DNA of 64,000 nt. It comes from Dipteronia dyeriana. Its lineage: Eukaryota > Streptophyta > Magnoliopsida > Sapindales > Sapindaceae. The DNA lies in contig CM065302.1 in assembly GCA_032871835.1 (NCBI GenBank), positions 2,851,094-2,915,093 of the forward strand. Direction: 5' to 3'. Below are positions 1 through 11,749 of the stretch, piece by piece. Numbering within the stretch: position 1 is the first letter of the stretch; every line of letters begins with the position of its first letter. A program made the translations under genes and the position numbers. Below the pieces are notes generated by a model that was not told the origin of the DNA, searched no databases, and saw only the letters and a list, made by a program, of their open reading frames with translations.

Positions 1-1919
1 ATGTATCTGAAGAAATAGCAGCAAACGTGCAACGTGTGCGAACAAAAATGGGAGAGTTAGCAAGAGCTCATGCTAAGGCTCTTATGCCTTCGTTTGGAGA
101 TGGTAAAGAGGATCAACGTGTGATTGAGTCTCTAACTCACGAGGTAACTAATATTTTAAAGAAATCGGAGAAGAGGTTACAGCAACTTTCGGTAGGTGGG
201 CCTTCTGAAGATTCAAATGTTAGAAAAAATGTCCAGGTAAGACTTGACAACTGCTAAATACTTCTTCTGTAACATGTTGGTTTTTTTGCTTGCATAGTTG
301 AGATGACTCCTTAAGGATCAATTGCTATCTTCCTTTCATTCTCTTGGCTTAAAATTCATTCTGTGAATGACTTACTTTTTTCGTATAATTTTCATTTCTT
401 GTGACCAATTGGTTCCTTCAGTGTCATGGTTGAATGCTTAGTCTTGATATGCCTAGGACCGTTATAAATACATGTGAACACTCTTAGGCTCTCAAATGGT
501 TGACTATTCTGGTGAATCATGCTTATGTGTGCTTGTTTAATTGCAGCGATCTCTTGCCACTGACCTACAGAATCTCTCTATGGAGCTCAGGAAGAAACAG
601 TCTACTTATTTGAAGCGTCTCAGGCAGCAAAAAGAGGTGTGTGAAGAAGTTTTCTGTAAAGCACTGCTGAACCAGTTGTGGCTTTTTGCTTTTCTAACTA
701 CGGACAAATTCATTATAGCTATGACTTTTGCATGGAGAAACCGTTGTCATTTTGCACCATATTATTTGTGCCATCTGCTGCAATTTTTGAGCTATTGGCA
801 TAGCTTTCTCTCTGCAGATTTATAATGCGAAGGATATCGGGTTGCTCATGCTGCTCTGTTTGTCTTAGTTCATTAAGAACTAATCTCTTCTAGATATTGA
901 ATTCTTCATAGCTTTTGAAATGTATCATTCTAATATTCTCCTATTGTTGTTTTGTGATGTAGGGTCAAGATGGAGTTGATTTAGAGATGAATCTCAATGG
1001 AAATAGATCTAGAACAGAAGATGACGATTTGGATGACATGGTATGTGAACGTTTTACCTTATATCTCATAAATCAATGTAATAATATTAGTTCACGTGAT
1101 TGTGTAGCAGAGAAATCTTATGCTATACAAGGATTATGTGGCTGAAACTTTTACTTGGAGAATTTGAGCTTTAATTAAGCTTGAGCACCCCTCTTGAAAA
1201 ATTAATTGAATTTTGATAGTGTAGTTTTTGCACATTGATTTTTACCTCAACTGAAAGTTTTTGTTGATACCCCAAAATATTAGGTATTTAGTGAGCATCA
1301 GATGGCCAAGTTGAAAAAAAGCGAGGCAGTCACAGCAGAAAGAGAAAGAGAGATCCAACAGGCAAGTGGAAGCTCTTCACTCTTCCTTTCTAATAGTTTA
1401 TGTTGACCTGATGCTGTTTTATTATTCAGCTAATACTAGTTTGCCCCGTTATTCATAGGTTGTTGAATCAGTAAATGATCTTGCTCAAATAATGAAGGAT
1501 CTTTCGGTACTCGTAATAGACCAGGTTAGGAGCTGTTCATCACTTCATCGCTAATGAAGTGTAACAAACGTTTTCAGTACTCTTCATTGATTTACCTTGT
1601 TTTTGAATAGGGAACTATCGTTGATCGAATAGACTACAATGTTCAAAATGTCGCTACTACAGTTGAAGAGGGCCTCAAACAGCTGCAGAAGGTGCCCTTT
1701 CTTTTTCTTTTCCAACTTTCTTTCTCTGCTTCCCCCCCCCCCCCCCCCCCCCCTATTTCGCTCACTGTCTGACTCTATTTCAATGCATGTCGATTTGTTC
1801 GGGATTTACAGGCAGAGAGAACGCAAAAACAAGGAGGGATGGTAATGTGTGCCACAGTGCTTATTATCATGTGCTTTGTTATGTTGGTCCTCCTAATTCT
1901 CAAAACAATACTCTTCTGA
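1..1919 (+). CDS. SYP43-like: Syntaxin of the SYP4 group (SYP41/42/43-like), 3' part
   Basis: Qa-SNARE that, in this family, acts at the trans-Golgi network/early endosome in vesicle fusion and secretory and vacuolar sorting. Seven exons are visible: 1-236, 547-636, 963-1040, 1284-1361, 1459-1524, 1611-1691 and 1812-1919, giving 244 residues in one continuous frame. The N-terminal part lies outside the window. Order: helical region containing ALMPSFGDGKEDQ and SEDSNVRKNVQ, linker with RKKQSTYLKRLRQQKE, SNARE motif from about VVESVNDLAQIMKDL with the zero-layer Gln in VIDQGTIVDRIDYN, then a C-terminal hydrophobic anchor (MCATVLIIMCFVMLVLLIL) ending KTILF. The motifs match SYP4 proteins rather than plasma-membrane SYP1 proteins. 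The intron after 1361 starts with GC (gcaagt), all others with GT. Which of SYP41/42/43 it matches cannot be fixed without the missing N-terminus. Confidence 0.93.
1732..1753 (+). repeat. 22-base poly-C run in the last syntaxin intron
   Basis: An uninterrupted C run within the pyrimidine-rich intron 1692-1811. It is a length-variable homopolymer and a likely place for assembly length error. Confidence 0.9.
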
Positions 1920-2590
1920 TTCGTAAACATATATCGTTTTCGCAATTCACTGACATGTCAAGAACCCAACCGACACTGCCATATTTACGAACATAATAGA
2001 GACAACGGCCATTGCCTTGCAGAAGATCACGGGAGTTTTGAAATCGACCCCCCATTTACATACCACACACCAGATCAAGTGACTTGCTTTCATATTACTT
2101 CATATTTCCTTTTGTATTCTTTTTTTTGGGGGGTGGGGAGGGAGAGAGAAGAGTTTATTTTTACAGAGAATGTGAATTTGAATGCCCCAGAAAATGTATA
2201 GTCCCCAAAATTGTATTTTTGTTACATTATTCGATTCTTCCGATTTACATTACACTGGGACTCCGGCAGATGAGGCATTTCGATTTATTTGTAGCAATTT
2301 TGTTTGTGTAATAAAATGAAAAAGCAATTTAGTTGTGTTTACCTAATTTTTCGGCCTTTCTTCTTACAGCATTGTTTTTTTAACTGTTTGTCGTTAGATT
2401 ATTTTTACGCAGTCGTCAGAAAGGACCAAATAGCAAAGACCAGACAAGTCTAGTTCATGATATTCCCATCCCAGGCTGGGTAGAATATCAGACAAGTCAT
2501 ATTCAATGATGTAAAGGTTGCAAGAACAAATCAATGGCTTGTCCATCCAACTTTTGAAAAATTGTAATTTGTTGAAACCCTTTCCGGTCA
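1920..2590 (+). other. Syntaxin 3' UTR and downstream spacer
   Basis: Non-coding sequence after the stop. An AATAAA polyadenylation-like signal lies at 2310-2315. No ORF in this stretch resembles a known protein. Confidence 0.6.
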
Positions 2591-2655
2591 GCTTTCGTAG
2601 CTCAGGTGGTTAGAACACCTGTTTAGTAAGCGGGAGGTCACTCTCAACGAAAGCA
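2591..2655 (+). pseudogene. Truncated tRNA-Thr(AGU)-like copy 1
   Basis: Acceptor halves gctttcg and cgaaagc pair perfectly, and the anticodon loop ttagtaa carries AGT (Thr). About ten bases of the T-arm are missing (gggaggtca runs straight into ctctcaacg), so it cannot fold as a functional tRNA. It shares its 3' flank (aaatttcattttacttt) with copy 3, showing that a unit larger than the tRNA was duplicated. Confidence 0.7.
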
Positions 2656-2728
2656 AATTTCATTTTACTTTCCCTGTTTTTATGGGAATAGCTAACCATA
2701 ACGAGCTACAAGGCTTGATTTTCGGTCG

Positions 2729-2757
2729 GCTTTCGTAGCTCAATCGATTAGAGCATG
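2729..2757 (+). pseudogene. tRNA-Thr-like fragment, copy 2 (5' half only)
   Basis: gctttcgtagctcaa plus a D-arm (attagagca) identical in layout to copies 1 and 3. It stops before the anticodon arm. Confidence 0.6.
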
Positions 2758-2780
2758 TTATAATTCTTGAATTTTAGTCA

Positions 2781-2853
2781 TCTTTCATAGCTTAGTTGGT
2801 TAGATCATACTATTAGTATGCGGGAGGTCTCGAGTTCGACTCTCAAAGAAAGC
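2781..2853 (+). pseudogene. Full-length but degenerate tRNA-Thr(AGU)-like copy 3
   Basis: A 73-base tRNA-like sequence with D-arm, anticodon loop attagta (AGT) and a complete T-arm around gagttcgactctc. The acceptor stem has mismatches at its outer and inner ends (tctttca against agaaagc), so it is probably a relic. The D-stem is also imperfect. A tRNA covariance scan would decide whether it is still a tRNA. Confidence 0.6.
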
Positions 2854-3066
2854 AAATTTCATTTTACTTTCCGTTTTTATGGGAATAGCTAACCAGATTG
2901 AGCTATAATGTTTGATTTCGAGTTTCGACCGACCCAGACAAAACATGTCACCGTTTCATGAAGGTTGCAGAATAAATAACAATTGACTTGGCAGTTTATT
3001 GGTATTAATGAGTAATAAATTACAAATCAATGGTTGTTAGTTCACATCATTGGGGCACAATGGACA

Positions 3067-6000
3067 CTAGCTTGATTTCTTCTTCTTCGTTGTCTTCGTT
3101 GTCGGATTCTTCTTGGCGTTGATCAGGGCCAATGCTGTGAAAGATCTTTCAACTAGGCCAGAGAGGGGCACCTTCAAGTCGAAAGTCAGTCTCTGAAAAA
3201 TCAGAGACAGCGTATTCACATCTGACATGGCTCTGTGAGCTGGACCGACCAATGGAATTCCAAAGTGCTCCCGTAGGACTTCCAATTTCCTTCCCTGAGG
3301 AACCTGCGATCCTGTTGACAACATCAAACATCTAAATATAAAGTTTTCGGTTAAGGCATACACATAAATAAAACACGGAAATGGAAAGAATGATCGACCT
3401 CCAGACTTCATCATTTCTTGAGCCAGAGGAAGCGTATCTACAAACAGCCATGACGGGGGAACCTCATATGAATGACGGGCGAATTCTTCGATCAAAAAAG
3501 GTACATCAAAAACACGAGAATTGTGAGCAACTAACATAACGTAACCCCCAGGTTTTTGACGGCTTTTGACATACTGCAGTAAAATCGGTAACAGGTCCAC
3601 CATCCTACAACAAGTTCAGAATAGTAGTTCGATAAGTGTAACTTTATCCACTAGATATCAATCTGCATATAAAACATATCACATTGACAAACTTTACGCA
3701 ATAAATATTAGTAAACAATGTAGTATGAACCCACAAGTTAACTTCATGACACTACTTCACCTATGGTTTTTTATTGTAAGACGAAAATGAAGAAGCATAC
3801 AGGCATTTTAGTAACAGAATAGGAACTTCAGAAAAGAAAAGACAAGGGACTCAATTACATGAACTCACTTCATTGTGACAGATTAATAACAATTATTGAC
3901 CATTTTTATCAATAAAAAAGTTGGAGAAATCCACGTATAAACAAATTCCAATGGAGAAAAGATAACAGATATATTGAATGTCGGACAAACCTAGAGGAAC
4001 TATATAATGCTGTAGACCACATTCATCACAACAAAAATGGCCTTGCCCCCATCTCACCGAGGACAATCTTGCACTTCATATATTTAGAATAAAGGAACAT
4101 ACACGGTCAACTAAAAATTAGGTTCTACAGATAATCATTCAAGAACATAAGAACTCATAAAGTTTCCCCACAAACTGTACAATTTAGCATATAAATTCTT
4201 TACAACTAAGATATAGGTAATGCAAAGATGGTTTGTATCATTTTTCATCGCATAAAAATATGCCTTCCTGAAGAATCCAAAATCACCTTCAACTTTAACA
4301 CAAAACAAGAGGCAAATTTTGAATTGGGCGATGATATTAAACAAAACTTCTCTCACCAACTCAATGTACTGTATACCGACAACCTTCGTCTCAAGATCAC
4401 AAAGATTCCAACTAACACATTTCATTAGACTCTTTTTATCCCCACTAATTGTTAATTATTAAAGATACTCCATAGCTTATAAGATGTTCAATCTGAATGT
4501 GATTGCCTCCCACTGACCTATCTTAAGTTATGTTTGGGATTGCTTAAACTTGTAAAATAATCACTTATATTATAATCTATGACCCATGAAGTGTTCGGTA
4601 AACACTCCATAATCAACTTATTTTATAATTTGCTCCTTTAATAATTAGTTTTCAAGAAGTTGTTTGGGGGTAGCTTTTTGAAGCCGATTATTGGAGAAGC
4701 TGATTTCTTGTTATTAGATTGTCTATAATACCCCTGTCATTTTAATATAAAGACAATAATACCCTTTTATTTAATAGTGATAATTTTTTGAATAAATAAT
4801 AATTTAAAAAACTGAAAACTTAAAAAACTAGAAAATAAATTTATTTTGAAGACCAGACAATGGCCACCACTGCTCACTGCCAGTCACTGGTGGTGCCATC
4901 ACCGACGGTGGAGGCCGGAGGAAAGCTGACTTCCACAGGCGACGCCGAAATCTCAGGAGGAGAGTGATTTCTAATCCGACAGTGGAGGGGCACAATGATT
5001 TATAACCCAAATTCTAATCTTCCTCTATTTCACGAATCCGGTCACAAAAATGGTGGAGGCTTCCTCCTCCTCCATCGTCGGACGGACGACGGCGACGATT
5101 GGAGATGCGGAGGTTGGTTGTGTTGATAAAGAAGAAAACTGAGTTGACTCAGTTGTGTTGAAGAAGAAGAAAACCGAGTTGACTCAGTTGTGTTGATGGA
5201 GAAGAAGACCGAGTTGACTCAATCATGTATTTTTCTTTCTGAGTTGACTCAGAAAAAATGAAAAAACATGAAAATATAAAAAAAAAAAATGAAAAAATGA
5301 AACAAAAAAATATTGAAAAGTTAACCATAAAAAGTGTAAAAAATAAAACTGGAAAAAAATTATCACAAAAAGGTATCGATTATAGATATACTTGCATATT
5401 TATATTTATATGACATTATATCAATATATATCCATTTTAACCATATATGTCTATTTTGGTCATTTTTTCATAATCAATTATAGTTTACCAATTTATTTTT
5501 TTTTGGTTTTTTTCTTGAATTGATTATTTATAAAGTCAATTTACCAAACACCAATCAACTTATCTCATAAGCTGATTATTTCTAAAGTTAAGCTATAAGT
5601 GGATTATTCCATAAGCAAAGCAATCTCAAACATAACTTTAATATCTTTGTTAATGTGCAATTGGTACCCATTTGATGTATAAAGCATTGACAATGCCATA
5701 CTAGTGTTTTAAACTCTTACCTTTCAATGGATGCATATGTCAGGCTACCAAGTAAAACGACACATCTTAATGACAGCCTAAGGGGTCGTTTTTTTTTTTG
5801 TCTGAAAACTGAACAGTTTTGAATTTTTCTAATGACTGAATAGTGACTGAAATCTGAACATGAATGACATGTTTTTTTTTTCTCACATCTGAATGTATTG
5901 TCAGCACCATAGTTTTAAAACTCGAAAGGCGGTGCGAGGCAGGAAGGCCTTCGTGAGGCGAGGCGGTTGCCTCGAGGCGATCGAGGCGGTTGCCTCGAGG

Positions 6001-7975
6001 CGATCTAGGCGGTTGCCTCGAGGCGATCGAGGCGGCAGCCTCGGTCAGAAAATGGGAAAATAATTTAAAAAGAATTAAAAAAAAGTTAAAAATTATGATA
6101 ATGGTTAATAAGGAAGGCGGTCAGAGGCGGTCAGAGGCGGACGCCTCAGGGCGTGGGAGGCGGGATTTTCCCTCTTCAGTGATGGTGCGGTCGCCTCAGC
6201 GCGAAAGTGAGCGAGGCGGGCTGAGGCGGCCGCCTCAGTTCGAATTTTAAAATTATGGTCAGCACGTTTGTTTTTTTAAAGTAAAATTGTCTGAATATAA
6301 GTAATTTTACATTTATACATATGTTAAACAATTATACACACTACAGAATAAAAACAATCCAAAAATAATAATTATATATGAACACATATGATCATGATCT
6401 TCATCTTTGATTATAAACAAAATTCATTTTTCTAAGAAAAGAAAAGGTTTTTTTTTCAAAAAATAAAAAGGACATCAGGAAAACTCGCACAAAACACTAT
6501 AATATATTTATATATATAAATCACCATAATATCATAATAAAGTATCGATATTAAACACCGATATGCACAGTGATTAGGGTTCTTTTTTATTTTTAAAGCT
6601 ATTTAAAATAAACAATATATTAAAATAAAGATTTCTATACCATATGTAATTTTGATGAAATTGGAAATATGCTATATATGGAGGGATAGTATCAGAAACA
6701 TAGATTTTAGATTGCATTTAATGCAATTCAGTGATTTGCAATTAAGTTAAAAATCAGGATTTTTAAATTTTTATTTTAAGTTGTTTTTTTTTTGAATTTT
6801 TAAGTTGTTTGACCACTTAAAAAAACAAACAAAACAACTTAATAATTATGATTCAGACTCATTAAGTTTTAAGTGGAAAAAACAAAAGACCCCTAAGTAA
6901 TGTAACTTATGAGCAACATCTCCTTCAACCCTTATTACATTTAAATGGTTTAATTAATTAAGCAACTATGTCAAAGGGAATTGGTTTAGAAAAAAAAAAA
7001 AATCTTTTTCTCATAATTTTGTCCCTAGCACATATACTCTTAATCTTCATATGCAACATTTTCCGGAACACAACATTGTTTTAAAGTTTGAATTTAAAAG
7101 TTATATGACATGGCATCTTCAGATTTGTATAAGCATACCTCAGGATTGATTCAAGACCTATTTCAATGTCAAAGCTTGAAAGACATTCAAGACCTACTTC
7201 AGTGTCAAAGCTTGATATTGTCAGTGATATATAAAACGTTTAAGAAAAATGTATACATCATTAATATTGAAACTCAATAACGATTCAAGAAATGGCTGTA
7301 AGAAACTGTTTCAATGAGAACCCTAGGCCACAATCAAAAGGAATGTTTCACTGTAAGGGTTAAATTCTCATTTAGCGTAAAACAGATTAAATGAACAAGG
7401 AAAAATTACCTAGGAACACCAGGTCTGCAGACCATATCGGTTGAAATGCCATGAATATATGTATTTGAAACGAAACGTTCAGGGTTCACCAGCGTACTAA
7501 ATGTGCTGTTTTCACCCCCTGAGAGATCTTGAAGTGCAATCTCGATGATTCTGTCAAACTTTCTGGAAAAGCCTGTTGTCTCAATATCGAAAACAATAAC
7601 CGTCACAAGGTCGGCCAAGTCTTTGTTCTGAGCAATCCATTCATGAATATCACAGCATTGATCACTTGGATGTTCTTCACGTATCACTTTTTCTTGTAAA
7701 ATTACTTGTTCCTTAGACAAAGAATCCACTAGAATCGATTTACTGCTTTGTGTTGTCTTGTTTTGTCCTGTGTTTGTACTTATGGATCTCCTAGTCCACC
7801 TCTTACTATATCCCCCTTCAACCCCATTGGTTTTCGAACAAAGCAGCCTATAATTGGACCTATTATCATAACTTACACCTAATTTATGGAAACTTTCGTT
7901 ATAAAAATTAGCTAGGCTACGAATACCATATCTTTGAATCTGCAATACGGAAGAACACATGGGAACTGCCCTCAT
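3067..7975 (-). CDS. DPD1: Exonuclease DPD1, organellar DNA degradation
   Basis: DEDDh-type 3'-5' exonuclease. In Arabidopsis, DPD1 enters plastids and mitochondria and degrades organelle DNA in pollen and senescing leaves. Exons on the minus strand: 7975-7410, 3604-3399 and 3311-3067, giving 338 residues, close to the family length. Residues 1 to ~95 are Arg/Ser-rich with few acidic residues and look like a dual transit peptide. ExoI motif FDIETTG (Asp130, Glu132), ExoII in VAHNSRVFD, and ExoIII HRAMSD carry the five catalytic residues. The C-terminus is Lys-rich (TKTTKKKKSS). Start chosen at 7975 because MRAVPMCSSVLQ aligns with the family start; an in-frame Met at 8011 is less likely. The 3.8 kb intron 3605-7409 is swollen by transposons. 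Catalytic residues look intact. Confidence 0.92.
3605..4522 (-). other. DPD1 large intron, part without recognised elements
   Basis: AT-rich intron DNA with no recognisable domain on either strand; the short frames at 4135-4428 resemble nothing known. Confidence 0.6.
4526..5637. mobile_element. Non-autonomous TIR element with TTA target duplication
   Basis: Begins agttatgtttgggattgctt and ends with its reverse complement (one mismatch in 20). Both ends are flanked by TTA (4523-4525 and 5638-5640), as in PIF/Harbinger insertions. Subterminal regions contain further palindromic AT-rich blocks. The centre has a ~45 bp unit repeated at about 5130-5240 that includes gagttgactcag. No transposase is visible. 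It lies inside the DPD1 intron. Confidence 0.7.
5782..6893. mobile_element. Non-autonomous TIR element (ggggtc ends, TAA duplication)
   Basis: Starts ggggtcgttttttttttg and ends with the approximate reverse complement (caaaagacccc). TAA follows the right end and precedes the left end (5779-5781, 6894-6896), a Harbinger/Tourist-type target duplication. No coding capacity. A smaller element is nested at 5908-6257. Confidence 0.6.
5908..6257. mobile_element. Nested GC-rich hAT-type MITE
   Basis: 350 bp flanked by a perfect 8 bp duplication gtcagcac (5900-5907 and 6258-6265). Inverted ends are catagttttaaaactcg and a 17-base partner with three mismatches. The interior is dominated by gaggcggttgcctc-type palindromes, which makes it far more GC-rich than its surroundings. 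The 8 bp duplication and CA start point to hAT. The 86-codon open frame across it is an artefact of the repeat. Confidence 0.8.
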
Positions 7976-9000
7976 CTCACAATCAACAGCTATAAGAAAG
8001 CAAGATCCCAACAGACGACCTATTCAGCATCACCTAAGCAATTGGCCTTGACCTGAAGAAGATCGAAACACAACAGATTTAGTAAAACTGAAAGGACAAG
8101 TTATGTATCATATAGCATGTAGTAGATTATCGAAACAAATCCATCACCAGACAACATGATTTCTTATTATATACCAATTGAAATTGTTAAACATACTATT
8201 CAGATCTTAGATCGAGCAGAAGATAAATTAAATTTCTCTTCAGTAATCGGGAACCGAGAACAAGCTTCACCCATTTGTGAATCTAATTGAGGTGCAACAC
8301 AAAACATTAAATTCAATTTTCTAATCTCTTGTTTAACATTCACCGCAAACAAGATGCACACTTTATGATTTACGAACACTTAACTTCATGATGATATCTA
8401 TAATTCCAAATTCCAATGCCAAAATCACAAAACAACCAATGCAAAAAACTTCATTTAAAACATTTCTTACCCAATTCTTATCACAAAATCTGATTTGAAA
8501 ATTGAAACATCAACAATCAATAACAATCTTACTCTGTAGCTCATATCACAATCCAAAGTTCCCAAGTAAAAAAAATATCCAAAAATAAAGGCAACCCATT
8601 TCATTAAACGATACAATATCATCGAATCAGCATTCAAGTTTGCATATTAATCCCATCAAGGTGAAATTTCCAAACCCCCCACCCACCAAAAAATAAAAAT
8701 TAAAACTTTAATCTTTCCCTCTTTTTTTTCTTCTTCGATTTGGTTTCTGGGAAAATGATTGAATCAAAGTTAGCAACTACTTGATTAACTTCATGCATGG
8801 AAAATAATAATAAACAAAAGAAAGACAATATTTTTCTCGTAATTTCTCGGCAACCAAACACATAAGAAACAGATATTTAGTGACAGAGAGAGAGAAAGAG
8901 AGACATGCCTGGAAGTTATTTGAAACGTAGAAACAAGCGCATTTGAATGGAAACTAACAAAATGGAGAAAGTGAAAGTGTCTAACTGTCTATAGAGAGAT
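7976..9000 (-). promoter_or_regulatory. DPD1 5' leader and promoter region
   Basis: No other gene is visible. The leader probably reaches to about 8900-8990, where a GA-rich tract lies, and may contain an intron, but no splice pair was convincing. Start site not determined. Confidence 0.35.
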
Positions 9001-10529
9001 GATCATGTGGAACAAGAAACGATGTCGTCGAATGACATCTGAAAAATGATCAGACAAAACCTCACACAACAAAACACAACACAAGCACATGAAATATCGG
9101 GTTGAATTGTAAGTTATGTTGTTGCGACGACCCTTAACTTGCGGATCTAAATGCCCGATCCATTTATCTAGCCATTGGGGGCCACCACAAAACATATGCA
9201 ATTTTTATTTTTATTTTATTTTATTTTATTTTTATTTTATTTTTTGGATAAACTAAATCCGTGTAACCATTCAAATGAAAGTTGAGAATTTAAGATTATA
9301 AATTCGAGCCTCACTCAATTATCATATTTGTAATAATACAAAAAAAAAAAAAAATATTAATACTAGTATGGTAGAACTTAAGAACTATTAACTTTGATAA
9401 TACGAGAACGAAAGAGATAGAAGAGACTTTATCGACAAAACTAACTATTAATCACATTGGATAACCACAACTTGGACTTCCGTGTTATCTTCATATCATT
9501 TTGTTTGAATTTTACGTAGTGTAACATTACTCTTTCGTAAAAACTTGGATATGACTTGAAATGAAGCTTATAGCAAGTGATAGTTAGGCAAACAAAGGTG
9601 AGAATATGCCTTAGCTTTCCTCCACCAACAAGCAATGCTCGTAGTAGAGAATTAGAGATGCCAAAACAACACTCTTTTCTTTCTTTTTGCGAGGTTGGGC
9701 TGAGCTAAGCCCATGAAAGATTAGATTTCTAACGAGTCAAGCACCATCATGAATAATTGATCCAAGAAATATTGGTCCAACATCATTTATTGTGCTTGAC
9801 CCAACCCCAAATATAGAGATGTCACTCCATTTACACAAAAGGGGTCCGTGAAGGTTCAGATTCGGGATGTTTTTTCATACGGGTCTGAGTCTGTAACATA
9901 ATTTTTCGTCCAACGAATCCGACTATATAATGCTACATAGTGAAAAGATGTTATAGAAATCTCGTATCTAATAATTACATAGCCATGTCATCAAGTTGCA
10001 GAATGAAGTGAGCTGCCGATCATCCTAGTAAGTAGTGACTATTTTTTTGTGCTTGTGTGTTTGAAGACCACACGAGACATTAAAACCAAAAAATCCATTG
10101 ACCAAAACACAAACATCCCTTTCTTTCAATTGTAATATTCAATGGTAGTATCATTTTCAAAAGAAAAAAATAATAACAACAAACAAACCTTTTTACTTTT
10201 CAAACATACACATTACAACCAACTTAAACAAACCAAGAACAAAATAAATATGATAAAAGAAAGATCTATATATTTATATATTTTTTATATATATTCTTCA
10301 TAGTTCCCATAATACTATTTACAAATGATTGAGACATCACTCTCAATTTCCCTTTTGTTGCACTTTTCTTCTCTATCTTCTCTTCAAACCCACCACACAA
10401 AAAACATGGAATAAAAAATGCGTGGGTTGGGTGAGAGGGTTACTGGGTTAGGGTTAGGGTTCCTCCTCTAATACTTTCGCCCCCTTTTGATTGATTTTTT
10501 TTTTTTTTCATTTTTTATAATAATATTTT
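9001..10529. other. Intergenic region between DPD1 and GATA genes
   Basis: AT-rich, with a TTTTA-type low-complexity tract at about 9202-9245. Downstream of the GATA stop is the 3' UTR of that gene, including a short gggttaggg repeat at about 10444-10461. No coding feature supported. Confidence 0.5.
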
Positions 10530-11297
10530 TTAAGCAAAAACACCATCACAAGACAGCGCCATCAAAGAGAAAGCAGCTTGTTCTTCTTCTTTAAACTTCC
10601 TCCTCCTCCTTTGGCATCTCTGCTTCTTCATCACAACCACCGGCGGCGGCGGCGGCGGCGGTGCTGATGATGATCTTTGCAAAATCACTTCTTTCCCCAG
10701 AGCTATTAGCCTTATCTTCAAAGTCTCACTAAACCCGTTAGTATTCTTCTTAACAGAAGCACTTTTGGTAGTATTAGTAGTAGGATTGCTGCTGCTACTA
10801 TCAACTTTTCCAGAAGCACTTTCAGCAGCATCTGTTGTTGAAGTAGTACCACCACCACCACCAGTACTACTTCTAGCTGTTACTCTCCTCTTCCTGCTAT
10901 TGCCTTCCATCGCTCTCTTTCTCTTCCTGTGTCTGATCCCACATGCGTTACACAGTGACTGCACACGAAAACACCAACAGAGGTAAAAAAAACAAAAAGA
11001 CCCAACAACCACAGATTATTAATAAAAAAAATATCAAAAACCCAGATCAGAGAAATCAAAAAGTTTTCAACTTTATAACTAGAAATCCAAAGATCTAAAT
11101 TACAAAAAAGATCCCAAGTAAAAACAATCAAACAGTCACCGTAAAATTATCACAAAATCAACAAGAATGTATGGTGATAGTGATGTTGATGGTGGTGTGG
11201 TCACCTTGGGTCCAGCTGGGCCACCTCTCCACAAAGGGGTCTTGGTGGTCTTGCAATCTGTGCAACTCTTGATATTGTTGTTCTGTTTAACCATCAT
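10530..11297 (-). CDS. Class B GATA transcription factor (GATA15/16/17-like)
   Basis: Nuclear zinc-finger protein. B-GATAs of this size act in greening, cytokinin response and development. Two exons, 11297-11205 and 10958-10530, encode 173 residues. The single CX2CX18CX2C finger spans residues 12-37 (CTDC, then TPLWRGGPAGPKSL, then CNAC), with the intron splitting the finger after GPK as in plant homologues. A basic tail GIRHRKRKR follows, then a Ser/Thr/Gly-rich linker, a second basic block (QRRRRK) and the C-terminal LLM-type motif, here FSLMALS. The usual Leu-Leu-Met is Ser-Leu-Met. Start is the first of two adjacent Met codons. The family call is secure; orthology within GATA15/16/17 is not. 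Confidence 0.92.
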
Positions 11298-11346
11298 TTT
11301 TACACACACAATCTGATCAAGCTCAAAGAAATGATTTTGATTCTTC

Positions 11347-11455
11347 CTGCATCATCAAACCAAAAAAAAAAAAAAAAAAATCAAAACTGGGTACTGATTT
11401 ACATGGAAAAAAGAACCTAGAAAATAAAAACAGAAGTTGATCGACTGAGACTCAC
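11347..11455 (-). other. Probable 5' UTR intron of the GATA gene
   Basis: On the minus strand a gtgagt donor (exon side ending gcaaacaa) and a gatgatgcag acceptor bracket this stretch just upstream of the GATA start codon. Inferred from splice consensus only. Confidence 0.5.
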
Positions 11456-11663
11456 TTGTTTGCCTGCCTCACTCACTCACTCACTAACTCAAAACATGAT
11501 TTCTCGAAACGGAATCAATAAAAACGTTTCATTTCAGATACCCAAAACAGAGAAGAAGAAGAAGATCAGGAGAATGAGTTAGAAGAAGACATGGTTTTTT
11601 TTGTTGCTGCTGCCAGCCGAAACCGAAAAACAACCGACATGCAAAACTGGAAAAAACACAAAC

Positions 11664-11687
11664 GAGAGAGAGAGAGAGAGAGAGAGG
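11664..11687. repeat. GA microsatellite in the GATA 5' leader/promoter
   Basis: Twelve GA units (CT on the gene's sense strand), typical of plant 5' leaders. Confidence 0.85.
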
Positions 11688-11749
11688 CTGATATGTGTGA
11701 TGTAATGATAGACACACAAAATAAATATAAAAAAAGAAAACCCTAATAA

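Noticed and set aside
5990..6250. 86-codon open frame with many Arg/Gly residues
   Set aside because: It lies wholly inside the palindromic GC-rich hAT MITE; the open frame is produced by the repeat.
7976..8011. Earlier in-frame Met for DPD1
   Set aside because: The extra 12 residues (MGSCFLIAVDCE) do not match DPD1 starts, whereas MRAVPMCSS does; it may be intron or leader sequence.
10444..10461. Telomere-like gggttagggttaggg
   Set aside because: Only about three units of six bases in the 3' flank of the GATA gene; plant telomere repeats are seven bases and much longer.
10765..10986. Hydrophobic plus-strand frame opposite the GATA gene
   Set aside because: Shadow of the Ser/Thr/Gly-rich GATA linker on the other strand.
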